Source: Anoplolepis gracilipes (Eukaryota > Arthropoda > Insecta > Hymenoptera > Formicidae). From it: a DNA stretch of 64,000 bases. The DNA lies in the NCBI RefSeq assembly GCF_047496725.1, contig NC_132973.1, positions 13,942,233-14,006,232 of the forward strand, in the 5' to 3' direction. Below are positions 35,001-47,600 of this stretch, one piece after another. Below the pieces are notes generated by a model. The model did not search any database, was not told where the DNA came from, and worked only from the letters and a program-made list of their open reading frames with translations. Numbering within the stretch: the stretch's first letter is position 1; every line of letters starts with the position of its first letter. The position numbers and the translations under genes are program-made.

Positions 35001-36363
35001 CGATAAAGGCACAGCGCAATTGCGGAGATTGTTAAAGATGAATCTTCGTATCACCGTGTGGGACTTGGACAGCACAACTCTAGCCACGCAACTGACGATG
35101 ATCGATCGCGATCTCTTCGTTCGCATTCCCGCAACCGAGATCGAGGTGTTGATCCATCAGAGATCTTCGTGCAACGCGCCGAATGTAGGTGCGTGGATCG
35201 CTTTTAGTCACCGGATCACCTGTTTGACCGTCAGCGAGATCCTTGCGATCAAGCAGCTCGATATGAGAACCAGAATCATGGCGAGGTTCATTAATGCAGC
35301 TGACAAGTGTTTCGCGCTCGGCAATTTTCAGTCCTGTCGATCTATCCTAGCCGGTCTGCAGGCTCCGCCAATTTACAGACTTCGAAGAAGTTGGTCTTAC
35401 TTAAGGACTCATCACGCCAACAGGTATCCACTTATTAACTTTAGACACGAGATAATTAATTTCCTTTAATCTATAACAATAAAATTATTATAATTATATA
35501 TTATTTATAATTATTTTCCTTTAATAAAATTTCCTTTAAATTTGCAATTACATAATATTGCTTTCATGGATCTTTTTTGTGAATAGATTTCATATAAATA
35601 TATTTTTCGAGATTTTCCCTATTTTATATTAATAATTCTCTTTCATAAAAACAAAACGTATATACACAATTTGATACATTTCAGATACGAATCGATGGAG
35701 AAGCTGTCCAAGATTTATAAGAGTCCGCGCTGTTCAAAGTATCAAAGAACTTGGACCGCAGCAGAACGCAGTCCGCCTTGTATGCCATATGTTGGTCACT
35801 TTCTGATCAAAATTCTGGGATTAAATGGCTTGAGAGAAATTCAAGGGAATTTCGCATCGCCTTCTACAAGAAAACAATCAATCACGCAAACCGAGATTTC
35901 AGAATCTATTAATAATAATTTCAATAATATTCACTCAGAAGATGGACAGAACATAATACGATCCGAGCGAGATGGATTTTCGCGTTTAGCCAGGCGCATT
36001 TTCATGGCAACGCTGGCCAAGATAAAGTTCACGACACGCCGAAATATTGCTGACGAGACGACAAACTATGTCTGGACATGTAGACAACGATATCTGGCGC
36101 GTAAATTTTTTTATCATTGGCGCGCGATCACGTTGGAATCAAAAATACTCTCGGAAGACGAAAAAAGATCCAAGAACGTGGACTTGAAGAGAGCGCACGT
36201 TCTCAATACAGCTATTTGGTTAACCGACTGTCAAAGATTCGCGCAGAGCTACAATTTTCCATTGAACTCGTTCGCATACGAGTTTTTTTTAAAAGCGCGT
36301 TACAGAGAAGATCGCGAAAACTTTTTCATCAGCCTCAAGTTGGAACCACCGACGACAACTTGA
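32057..36363 (+). CDS. RasGEF (Cdc25-type) domain protein, six exons
   Basis: Exons: about 32063-32454, 32902-33126, 33287-33693, 33959-34538, 34782-35423, 35685-36363 (stop TGA 36361-36363). All junctions are GT-AG and in phase. From the ATG at 32105 the protein is 960 residues. The N-terminal half has no domain I can name but looks well conserved in style (GLTPTRLIVAADVL, DIDVSIESFELVSIYPLEYV, FAGASLQDLMYELG). The C-terminal third is a Ras guanine-nucleotide exchange domain: VWDLDSTTLATQLTMID (RasGEF entry motif), FINAADKCFALGNFQSCRSI, a PCMPYVGHFL motif where others have PCIPFLG, and a closing ISLKLEPP as in RalGDS-type proteins. Such domains load GTP on Ras, Rap or Ral; which GTPase is used here cannot be read. 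The 5' end is uncertain: an acceptor-like gtgcag at 32057-32062 and a stop at 32051 suggest an upstream exon. Confidence 0.8.
32063..32454 (+). CDS. RasGEF gene: first recognisable coding exon
   Basis: The first ATG in frame is at 32105. Upstream in the exon the frame is open back to the gtgcag at 32057-32062, with a TGA at 32051. The encoded KLLLSEYCEFSETILVESPF and ALGLTPTRLIVAADVL read as a folded domain, perhaps PH-like, but I do not recognise it firmly. Donor is CAAG|gtatac, phase 2. A 178-bp sequence occurs as direct repeats on both sides of this exon. Confidence 0.75.
32486..32663. repeat. Direct repeat copy B (178 bp), in RasGEF intron 1
   Basis: Second copy of the repeat at 31679-31856. 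It begins 31 bases after the exon donor at 32454. The coding exon lies between the two copies. Confidence 0.85.
32902..34538 (+). CDS. RasGEF gene: exons 2-4 (32902-33126, 33287-33693, 33959-34538)
   Basis: Phase-2, phase-1 and phase-2 junctions fit exactly. Exon 2 encodes FIDGRANYYELGG followed by a poly-Ser run. Exon 3 encodes IWTRYGGAGDFVAPTWTDKD, FAGASLQDLMYELG, and a Cys/His-rich segment (CYVTCKKSCQSWPC, then further Cys and His to 33693). Exon 4 starts ELQNILSEEEFIEHVEKKNE and ends YWYRPQAATAAYR. No named domain is seen. The Cys-rich stretch could bind metal or be disulphide-bonded, but no standard zinc-finger spacing is evident. Confidence 0.75.
34782..36363 (+). CDS. RasGEF gene: catalytic-domain exons (34782-35423, 35685-36363)
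   Basis: The first exon carries the core of the RasGEF domain, including AWIAFSHRITCLTVSEILAI, FINAADKCFALGNFQSC and YRLRRSWSYLRTHHANRYES across the junction. The second carries PCMPYVGHFL, then a stretch of roughly 80 residues rich in Ser/Asn/Thr (including SINNNFNNIHSEDG), and then the C-terminal helices ending ENFFISLKLEPP. A low-complexity insertion therefore splits the catalytic module. Whether the helical hairpin is complete cannot be judged by eye. Confidence 0.8.
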
Positions 36364-36660
36364 ACGGTACATATTGAAAGATTTGATTAAGATTTCATAA
36401 ATGGCGATCGATACGCAACTTCGTCATGTATCAGCTACGTTACAGTAATTATTTTATTATTTCGAGCGCGACAAAGTAAGAGAAATATACTAGCCAACAG
36501 CGTCAATTATTTATCCAGTTATAAATATTTTTTTAAAATATGATGAGACTTTTGGATCATGCAGTATTATTTGCATACAATTTATTCAGAAGCACTTTTA
36601 CCACGAGAAATGTCGTATCTCTACACGCTCTTTGTATGATTATTATTGCTATGACACTTT

Positions 36661-36666
36661 AATAAA
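36661..36666 (+). terminator. Candidate poly(A) signal of the RasGEF gene
   Basis: An AATAAA lies 298 bases after the stop codon, and no better signal lies closer. Confidence 0.45.
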
Positions 36667-37206
36667 ATATATCTTTGAATATTGCTTCTTATTGTGATGA
36701 TAAATTATTGCGATAAATTGATAAATAATTATTTTTTATTTGCTTTTGTTGTTATATTTTATTATTATTATAACTTATCGTCGTTGGAGAAAAGATGGAT
36801 TAAGATAATCTCTTTATCACCGTTTTATTCCGAACATAGTGTATACAATTGTTACTTTACATATGTTATATGTATATGTATAATATATATATCTCTTTCT
36901 ATTAAATTTTTTCAGTCGTAAACTTAAAATAGAGTGTATCATGATGGGCGGAAGAGTGAATCTTTGAACTGAAAAATAGGTATCGGATTTTGACTAGATA
37001 ATAACGCAGTTTTTCTTGTGTATATACAGTAATATATGATATATGTATATATAATATCGATTAAAAAGAAGATAAAGTAATATAATATATACACATAGAA
37101 CAAGGGCAACAGTCTTTTTCTGGCATGAAATCTAACGTAATCCTTTATCGACCATGTCGCAATCGTTTTCTTGAATTTTGGAAATGTATAAATTTTTCTT
37201 TTTTAA

Positions 37207-37207
<1 letters not shown>

Positions 37208-37274
<67 letters not shown>

Positions 37275-37283
37275 GCATATATA
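37208..37283. repeat. (TA)n microsatellite
   Basis: Long alternating TA run with occasional G/C interruptions. Confidence 0.95.
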
Positions 37284-37417
37284 TCTAACAATGAATGTAT
37301 GTACACATACACAACATATATAGTATAGAAGTAATAACTTGCAATTCCAGAAAGCTGCGCTCCTGAATTATCTCGGCAAAAAAATATTTTTACATATATA
37401 TATGTATATATATATAT

Positions 37418-37461
37418 TTTTTTTAAATGTGTATATATATGTATATACACATTTAAAAAAA
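37418..37461. repeat. AT-rich palindrome
   Basis: TTTTTTTAAATGTGTATATA and its reverse complement flank a four-base centre. It sits in the convergent 3' region beside TA repeats. Confidence 0.7.
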
Positions 37462-38230
37462 TGTATATATCAACATTCAAAGATTCGCAATTATAACTTG
37501 CGCAATTTCGCACGACTTTTTTGCTTCTCGACAAAAGTGGAGCGGCGTGTCTTATTCTCGCATTCTACGAGAATAGACGTAAAAGCAGTTTTACCGGTGC
37601 ATAATAGGATTTTGCACAATTTTGACACTAATATGAAATGCATTCCCAAATGCATCGCGGCGAAACGCAGCCGCATCGTCGAAAATCCGCGCAAATACGC
37701 CGCTATTCAATACTTTTTAAAGATAGGGAATCTCTATTAGATATTAGAATAAAATTTCACGGAGTATCAAAATAATTATTCATGCTAATATATATGTCGA
37801 AGTTGTCTTCTATAAATTGATCGCAGTAATTCAGAGAGGAATCCTTCTGTTTGAACATTAACTTTATAAATCCTTAATTAATCGCATTTCTTTTGTACAT
37901 ACCACACGTAAATTTTTAAATATATATATGTAATTTTCTTTATATTTAATTATATTTATTTTTTATAAATAAATATATTTAATTGTGTTTTTTTTTTTCT
38001 TCAGAGAAAAATCTAACAAAAATTAGATTGTTCAAAATTTCAAGCGCTCGCATTAAAATTAAAGAAGATTAGTAGATTTTAATTTAACGAAACGCGACTG
38101 ATTAAGGATTAATTCTTCTTTTCGAGCTTTCACAACGTTCTTAAGCCTATCATTGATCCATATCAAACATCAATCCATCCGACGATCTCCTGGAGCGTCA
38201 GTCGAGTAGTAAAGCGAGCAGAAGCGAAAC

Positions 38231-38252
38231 GCTCTCTCTCTCTCTCTCTCTT
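38231..38252. repeat. (CT)n microsatellite
   Basis: A CT run lying about 60 bases past the ATP8A stop codon, in its 3' UTR (GA on the transcript). Confidence 0.85.
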
Positions 38253-38312
38253 TCAGGCCGCTTGAAAGAGCAGCCGGCATCTTCTCGCCGTATGACGGCC
38301 ACCCCGTTTAAA

Positions 38313-39425
38313 TCACATGCCGCCCGGTTTCGGAAGATTCGTGTCGTAGGCTCTGATCACGTCCGTCTGGGTTACTGAACCGCCCTCCTCTTGGGAGAAC
38401 GCGAAACCATCTGCATCGCGCAGCATGCGCAATAACAAAGGTCGCAATTCGTTAATCTCTGCCGTAAGAATGTCTATTAATTGAGCATGCAAGGTATCGG
38501 AAAATTGTAAAGTCGCGTTTAGCGATAGGTATTCCATTTTTTTGTTTGTTCTAGAGTAAAGTGAATTATAAAGATTTGGAAGATCACCAAAATTTTGAAT
38601 AAAAAACTCAAAATTATTCGAAACTTTTCAAATCTATTATAAATCGGTTCATCGCTAAACGCATCTGTAGCAGTTGAAAATTGAAAATTCGAAATTGTAT
38701 TAATATATTTATCGAGTTTTAATCAAGCGCTATTTATATGGCAAAAATGAAATATTTTCTAGTTTCAAATCATTCTACTAAAATTGTAGCAATATATATC
38801 AAGAGTATTCCAGAAGTGCCGCATTTCCTTTCGTAGCTATTGAATAATCTATAAATTCAAGAGAAAAGAAAAGAAGAAGAGAAGTGCGCAACTTCCAGAA
38901 CGTCTGGCATATATTAATATGCATTTCGCGATTGCTAAAAAAATATAATTTTCAACTATAAGGTAACATAGTGCAGGTGCGGAAATGTGCGTTTAATTAT
39001 CAGTTTGTCGCAAACACGTTCTCTCTCGAAAAGTAGTCAATATTTTAGAACGGCACTCGTCGATAAAATAAAGCTTTACGGACGAACGGACAGACGAGAA
39101 ACGGAAAGCCGTGAGAAATTAAGCGCGTGCTCAAGTGCTGAGTAAAGTACGAGGAAATATATTATAATCGTGATTAAAATTCACCTAGAGTAAGAAAGAA
39201 GTTCGCGAAGTAGATAGAATTATAGGGAAGAATTACGATCGAATGATAAGAGATTAAGAGAACCACAGATATCGTAAATAGAAATTTCCCCGGGCGTATG
39301 TGAGTGTCTGTGGAAAAGACAACTTACGTGATAGCTCCACCTCGACATTGACTCTGGAGGCGGCGTTCGAGCGCCTGGTGAAAACACTTTTAACGTTTTT
39401 CAGCAGCCTCGCCGTTTCCGTCAAT
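38313..39425 (-). CDS. ATP8A: ATP8A: exons 20-21 (39328-39425, 38313-38410), C-terminal tail
   Basis: The penultimate exon gives SLTETARLLKNVKSVFTRRS and VNVEVELS. The last gives HGFAFSQEEGGSVTQTDVIR, then AYDTNLPKPGGM and TGA at 38315-38313. In vertebrate ATP8A1/2 the equivalent HGYAFSQDE...VIRAYDTT tail folds back on the cytosolic domains as an autoinhibitory peptide; the conservation here suggests the same control. Confidence 0.93.
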
Positions 39426-41595
39426 CTGCAAAGCCGGGCATTCAGCAATAATTTATGGATTCTCGGCTTTGGCCAGAGAAAACACCCTCTCTCGTCCATA
39501 TCACACAATGGACAAACGATGTACTACAACTTTTTTCTGTTTCTTTCATTCTTTCTCTGTATCTATCTTTCTATAATCTTGCCCTCGGAATTGTCGATCG
39601 ATAATAATTTCCCAATTTCAACGCGAATTTCGTGTAATTTCTTTCACGCTGACGTCGATTACATAGGTGATAGTAAGTGCGGTGCAATTATCGTGCAGGA
39701 ATTGAAAGGAAAAAAAAAAGAACAAAATGAAAATTAAATGTGAAAAGTGTCTGTGAATTTAATCGCAGGGATATCAATCCTTGCGGTATCCTCTTCATTT
39801 GAAAGGATTAATGAAATTTAATTAAAACATGCACGCTGAAAAGACATACGTATGCAATTTAAGCGAATAAATTTGTATGTGTATGTGTATGTGTGTGAAT
39901 AAAATAGTATATATTTACTGCACGCTTATTCCGTTTAGAGAATTATCTTGAGCTACATTGAGACTTCGTGAGGAATTTGCGTGACTGGTATTTTAGATCG
40001 CTGTGCTGTGCTCGGCTTTTAAAACGGAACATCGAACGATCATGCGTTCCTGTTAATCGGCGATGTGTTCTCGCTTGTCGGTAGAGAGTGTAGAGAAAAT
40101 ATAAGTAGGAGATGCACTGCGTATATATATTACGTATATACTACTACTGGGAGGGGTACTTACACCTCGCGAGATCGGCGATGGCATGCACAGGCCTGCA
40201 CGGGATACCACGGAAGAGAACATATCAAAAAAAGACCGCATTAACGAACGGCAAATTACAGAGTGAACATTAGTATAATACACAGTGATACACGCTACTA
40301 GAATTATCTACAAGCACTGTTACTTGAAGAGAATGGTTTACGGGGGAAGGGTAGTTATTTTATAATATGCCCCATGATTCTCTCTTTGTCAGTTGCATCT
40401 TTTGTCATGAATGGAGGTCTGCATATAACAAAATTAATCTAGCTCGATCGAAATATTTTTTATGCACGTATGTATACAGAGTAAAAAAAAATATGAGGGA
40501 TTAATTTACTACTTAAAATTATGCTAAAATATGTATTATATGGAAATAAGGTATTGGAAATTAGTTGTTCTTAAGTGATAAACGTGGTGTAAAAAAAAAT
40601 CTTTAATTAAAAATAATGGAAACACGATATTCTGTCAATAACAATAAATAATAATATAATAATAACAAAAATTATATCAGATATACAGTGGAACCTGTCA
40701 TCATGTTATAGTGCATTTCTCATTTATAATTTTTTTCAAATAATGTATATTATGTAATAATAACCAATTTTAAAATAATGTATATTATGTAATAATAAAC
40801 AATTGACTAGAAACGAAAGAGAACCTACATGAAAGGTTCTACTGTATATAAAAGACGAGTAACATATCTCGTGCTCAAATAAATATTGTAAAATAAGTAA
40901 TTAATTATACAATTAATTATATTATTCTGAACTTTTTGAATATCATAAGAAATGTAAAAAATATGAGAAATAATTATAAACAGTTTTTAAATTAATATAA
41001 AGAAATAATAAAATTTTTTTTCAACTAAAAAATATAAATATTTCCGAGTTTACGTAGAAATGCATTGGCCGAATAATTCACAAGATATATGCATATGAGA
41101 TACATATAGATATTGTCTAATATTATATTATACAAGACCTATCGCGCGCTAATATACCATGTTGTACTCGAAAGGAATGTATGCGAGGAAGATTTAGTAA
41201 TCGCGTAAAATTGAAACGCTTACTAGCTTACTAGCCACTTTAGGAATATACGGGGTAGAAGGAGTGTTCAGGAATATGGAATGGTGAAGTGTTGCAGATG
41301 ATGCATGCTCGGAACGATGCGTAAACCACGAGCCACGCGTTACAAACGGAACACTCTCAGCCTATTGCGCCTTCGTCGCGGATAGATCAAGGGCCAACAT
41401 CGATTTAACCATCGCTTCCACCTCGATCTCCTGTTTATAATTCATATTTATCGACTGAATTAGGAGGCAACAATATTAATAAGCAATATAAAACGATTTG
41501 TCTTTTGGGTTGCACTCCGATAAATAATTCATACGTAAACGAGCACATAAACAACGATGTTATGTTAGGAAATATGTAAATTATATATATGGTCA

Positions 41596-41655
<60 letters not shown>

Positions 41656-44600
41656 CATATGTCAGATATGATCAGAGATTAATGATCGTTACATACATGC
41701 ACCTAAATGCATCAAAAAAGTAAAATTTCATCCAAGGTTAGTCAGACCATCCATATAATGTAAATTTGTTCTATAAATACATAGTACATAATAATAATAG
41801 AGCTAGGACCTAGAAAGCCATGCATAGTAAGTCTTATCTCAATCAACACAATAGAACATATATATATATATAATTATTAGAATGATTCATGCTTTTTTAA
41901 TAGTGTTAAATTCTCTTTGTGAGTAAATTTTGCACTAAACTTTTTAAAGATAATCAAATAAATTAAAATGATAAATGGACAGTCTTTTTTGTTTTTCAAA
42001 CAGCCCAAATTGTCGGTTATAAGAGTATAACATAATGTAACTTTTATACTTTTTGATTTAAATGTTAGAAAGCACCTTTTCTATAATCTAAAATGCAATT
42101 TAATATTCCCTATATGTTAGTCATTAATAAAAAATAAAATGAAAAACTTACGAGCTTCTGTAATCCTGATTGTTGAATACAGCACCAGGATCGGATTTCC
42201 TAATTTCATTCTCTCGGGCTGCTTCCGTCACCGATTTCCAAACTGTATTCATCACTCTAAAAATAATACATATATAAATATGCAAAATATGCATTGTCTG
42301 CATTTAATAACGGTTGTCGCATTACTCACGCATTTACTGTAACATCTAGTAGCAATACTGCTGTCGGTATTAATATAAGTCCCAGCCAGAAAACAGGCGA
42401 AGAAAATAACATTCTGTCATTACCTAACATCACAGCGCCGACGTTCAAGACGGGCCAAAAATTACTACAACAATAAATATATTAAAAATATATTATGTGC
42501 TTTATTAACATGTCAAATAATTCTATAATAATATTAGGAAAAAGATATCTTTTCTTTTCTTACCTATATATAAAAATAAATAAGAACCAGAGTATAATAG
42601 ATCCCCAGGTTGCTAAATGAGTGACCCATGTCCACGAGTTTATTATTAAACCTGCTTTCGCGCATACTGTTACTACAACATACTAATACAACAAACATAC
42701 ATATAATCTCTCTCTTTCATAAGAATCTTCTCATAAATCTCTCTCGTGAAATTACATAATGTAAAGAATATTGCATGACACTTACGGTATACACAAAGTT
42801 TCCTAGTAAAAGATAACCGCCGTCTCTACCGTTCCCCCAAGCCACATCTTGCTTGAGAGCCATAAGCGGCAACCAATAAAGTAACGCCGAATGAAATAGC
42901 GCATTCATAATCCATATCCAAAATATCTGTATAGATACGAGTAAAAATATTTTATTTTCTCCTCTTCTTGAAAATCCCGACTTTAATTTCATTCACAATT
43001 CATATAGAACTTGTACTTACTCTAATACTGAGAAACGAGTCGCCGTTATTCTTCGTAGCATATAATCCTGGATGTGCTAAACGAGTTTCTGCGGAACACA
43101 CTTTATCAAAGAGACCCATAGCTAATGGAGGCGCAGCGGTGAAAACCTACGAGAAGTATCAAATAATTAAAAATTAATTTTATTCCTAAAATAAAATTAT
43201 TAATTTTTTAGCAAAATAATATAAAATCGTTGAAATTATGAAACTTACAACGTTATAAAGTCCAATAGACCATCTTTCAAATAGAATCTGTCCGGACCAA
43301 CCAGAATATATAGCAAACCATAATTCAATAACATATAGACAAATATTCTTGTAAAACGAGTACAAGATTAATTTACACATTCTACTATAATTCCAAGAAC
43401 CGTGAACAAATAATAGACGTTTCAGAAAACGGAACTGTGCGATAGAATAATCAGATGCACATGCTGCTTGAAGACCTTCGACACCCGAAATACCTATAAA
43501 AAACAAAATATCACGATATTTTAATAACCAAGAATATTTTCGACAAAAACTATGTACTTAAATATTTTTAAAACTTACCGACACCAATGTGAGCTTTCTG
43601 TATCATAGCCACATCGTTCGCACCATCCCCAATTGCGAGAGTTACAGCTTTCTTGTTACTCGTGATTAAATCAACCACCTAAATATAAATCAAAACACAA
43701 CAATATAGTCAATAAACTAAATTTTATTACATGTCTCCAAGTACAAATTAATAGCCTTACCTCAGCTTTTTGTATCGGTGACACTCTGCAACAGATAACT
43801 ACTTTGCAAGCTGAACATAATTCCACGAAGTCCATCCTAATATCACAAGATAGAGCAAAATCTAACGTACTGCCATCTATAATTAGAGCCACATCATTTT
43901 GACATTTTAAGTCAATCCCAAAATCAAGGCAGCGTTGAATGATAACTTCTCTCGTTTTCTATAAAATATAAGATATTTACATTACGACAACCGTAAAACT
44001 CAAAAATTTTGATGAGAGAATTTTGTTTACTTACATCTAAAGAAGTCTCATTGATGACATAAAGAGGCATTCCGTGTGTTATTAGCTTGCACGAATAACC
44101 GATATTTATGGCGGTCTCCTGTTTATCTCCAGTCAATACCCAGACATTGATATCAGCTTGTAAAAGAGCTTGTATCGTTTCTGGTACCTAAAAATAAAAT
44201 TATGCAAATTGTAATATTATATATCACAAAAGTATTACAATTATAAAAATGTTTATCTTTCGAATTGATAAAAGAAAGAGAAAGAGAGATTAAATATATT
44301 CCGTACTTGATCTTGCAATTGATCCTCGATCGCAGTTGCCCCTAATAACGTGAGTTTAGTCTCAATAAGATTCGCAGCCTGTTCCAGCATGTTTTCACGA
44401 TTTACTATACTAATTGACGCTTTATGATACGATTCGCACCACCACTGCCAAGAAAAATTATTAAAAATAATTGATATATTGACAATATATATTGACTCGC
44501 CTCTCTAAAATAAAGGAGAACTAATCTAACCTGATAAACGTTTTCAGGTATTTCCGCGGCAGCAAAACAAAGCGTCCGCAACCCTTCGCTAGCGAACATT

Positions 44601-47600
44601 TCCAAATGCTCTAAAGTCACCTCACGAAAATCATCTACATGTTCTTGGTCAAGATCGCTAGTTTCTACAGAAATTGGTGTCAATCTTTCATAAATTACAG
44701 AGTCAGCTCCTTTACAAAGGATTTTAATTTTTCCCTCGGGTGTTCTTACAACCACAGACATTCGCTTCCTGGCGGAAGTGAATTCTATTACATTCAATAT
44801 TTCGTATCGTAGCGTCTTGCCTAAAGCTATGATTTCCACATAACTGGGCGTCCGTGTATCACACACGTAATTAAATTTACGTGCACCATCTACTAATGCT
44901 CTTTCATCTAAAAAAGGAGAATGTAAGGTAAACTAAACGTATACATACTGTACTGTCAAATGTGAATGTTTAGGTAAATGACATTTACCTGGCGATGCAG
45001 CGTGATAAATTATAGAGTTATCTATTTTCTCGGGAATAACCGTATGACAAACTGATAGCATAACCATAAATTCGTGAAGCACAGCAGCGTGATCCGCTTT
45101 CTTCTTATCAATAGGACTTGGAGAGTCCTGCACAGCCGTTCCTTCGATAATATCTTTAATTAACTCACAATTGTTATCGCTTGTGCTTCCATGGCCGTTT
45201 GAAGGATTTGGCAAACTATAAATATTCATTTTCTCAAAGAAAACGTGTATTTAACTTATATGAATTTAAATGTGTATTTAAATTATAAATTGCTACAGCA
45301 AAAAGCTATGCAGCTGAATAAACTTACTCATACAATTTTCCACCGACCGAACATCGTTTAAATTCCATAACGTTCTTTGTAAGAGTACCGGTTTTATCCG
45401 TGAATATATAATTCACCATTCCGAGTTCCTCGTTTAAATTACTTGTACGAGCCATAGCTGGAGTATCCGTCTCCGCATGATACATCTCTATATCCATGTT
45501 AATAAATGTTGCTTGGACGAATCTTACTACTTCGAGCGTCACTTGCAGCGATATTGGTATTAAATTGTTGAAGAGAATAATAAATGTCAACAGATTAAAC
45601 GCGAAGTTCTTAGTCATTTCCTCTGCAACGAGAAGATTGATAGAGAATTCGAGTATCTCTATGAAATGTGCGCGATAAAAGCACGAATGTGTTTACCTTT
45701 TAAACCCAAATACCAAAGGCCATCTTTATTGGCGTTCGTCCATATGACGTTGAATATCGCGGAAAGAATGCACAACAGAAGAAGTATGAAAAATAGCATC
45801 AGTATCTGCGTGTTGATCAACCGATCGAGGGTGGATCGTTTCAATGGCGCTGTCGCGGTATTATTCTGCATGAGTTTCGTATCGTGCCCCGTGTATATGA
45901 CTACGCCGAATACCCATCGTGTGTTCCGCAACATCGCGCCACGGAGTAACAATTGATCAGGCCCTAAAGCTACACTCCTGTGAAAGAACAATACCGCTTG
46001 TGACGTAACGACACATAGACACGTATTGACGTACAACGAGATGCCGACACTTCAAGATAAGTTGGAAGACGAACAACAAACTATGTATGATATGAGGAAT
46101 AATGCAAACCTACAGATATAAACATAACTTTCGTTAATATCTGAAACAAATAACGAAGCGAATTGACAGAAGGAAAATGTGCAGAAATGTGCGAAACAAA
46201 GCATATACATACGTAGATGTATTTAACACATATATGTGTTCTTACTGCTTATTGGTCTCTCGTAAAACTCCATGGAACTCGTACAAATGTCTGTTGGGCG
46301 GTTCGCACTGGATGTTGGCGCGAAAATTCATCAATTCCGCAGTATCCAAAAGATTGGCAGTGTCGGGATGGGCCTGTCGAATTTTGAGATTCGTCTCACC
46401 GTCCAAATTGGCGGTCTCTATGAAGGACATACCCTGCGGCTCCGACGATGATAACAAGACCAGGTCGGCAGGGAAGAAAGTGTTGTTATGAACCTATACA
46501 TATTATAAAGAGAGCAATTCTAACTCAAGGAACGCCAATTGATTATTAACAAATCAATAATCCTGACGAAAATGGAAAGCAACCTTAACCACATCGCCGA
46601 CGGCTACAGTGCGCCACTGTATCCACTGCCAGCGCCCGTCTCTCAGCACCTCCACCTCTCTCATATTTATTTCATCGTCCGCTCTGTGCCTTTTCTAAAA
46701 ATTACCAGATTTTTCTTTTTTACATAAGATATCGAATAAGAAGAAAATGTGATAATAAATTACTAATGTTATAAGTACGCACAACATCCTCGACTATCTC
46801 CTTCAAAGCGGACACACTGAGGATGAAAATCAGTGGAACCAACGTTGTCCAGCGTCCTGTCGGAGACACGTCTGGTATTTGCTAAATTTAAATCGGGAAG
46901 TATGTTGAAAATTTGCACAATCGAACATAAATTTAACAAAGACACACATGAAAAGAATTATTTTTTATCTTAAATCTAATTGTAAAAATATCTATGAAAA
47001 ATCCGTGCTAATTAAAATTTTGATAGTTTTTGTTTTCTGTACTCATTACATTTATAAATTAAAATTTGTTGTGCTTGACAATATAGACTACCTGCATAAG
47101 TGCGATGAACAGGAAGAAACAGTTGCTGTAACGACGAAATTGTTCAAACAGGAATAAAGGTATGAACGACAAAAATGAATACTTCGCAGTCGTAATGTGA
47201 TTGTTTTTGTATTTTGCAGGCTGATGAGGTGCATTGACAAAAATGACCCTTTCTTCACCGTCAACGTATTGCGTAGGTGGCTGACCGTCATCCTGCGAGC
47301 CACCATTTTCCGCCCTTACCGGACCAACTATAACACAGACAACAATAACACTGTTTATGCGTATTTTTCAAGCTAACGCGTAAATATAATAAAATCATAG
47401 CTTATCTCATGATGGACAGTTATTTATTTTTAATTTTCTTTTTCATTAAAATTAGAATAATTAAAACTTAAACAGCTACTTATTTTAATGTGGATAAAAA
47501 TCGTTTTTTAATGTGAATAAAAATGATTTTTTATAGCTTTGATATTTTTTTTCGAAAGTTTCTCCACAAGTTTCGGATTGGCTTTTTCTCTGTTACAGAA

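Larger units (their letters stand above)
36667..38312. other. Convergent intergenic region
   Basis: This is the region between the 3' ends of the RasGEF gene (+) and the flippase gene (-). It is very AT-rich with two TA microsatellite blocks (about 37208-37283 and 37393-37417) and an AT-rich palindrome at 37418-37461. No convincing reading frame is present. A TTTATT at about 37946 on the plus strand is AATAAA on the minus strand and could be the flippase poly(A) signal. Confidence 0.5.
39426..42151 (-). other. Large 3' intron of ATP8A
   Basis: The intron is AT-rich. It holds a 159-bp pogo-like inverted-repeat element (40686-40844), a long TA microsatellite (41598-41653) and the orphan terminal-exon candidate at 41362-41454. 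No other coding signal was seen. Confidence 0.6.

Noticed and set aside
37125..37534. Frames with Ile-Tyr runs on both strands
   Set aside because: They are translations of TA repeats.
38411..38537. Minus-strand extension upstream of the last flippase exon
   Set aside because: The frame is open but a gcag acceptor at 38411 and exact phase fit show it is intron. The extension is not similar to flippase tails.
46177..46491. Plus-strand frame at 46.2-46.5 kb
   Set aside because: It is the antisense shadow of the flippase actuator-domain exon.
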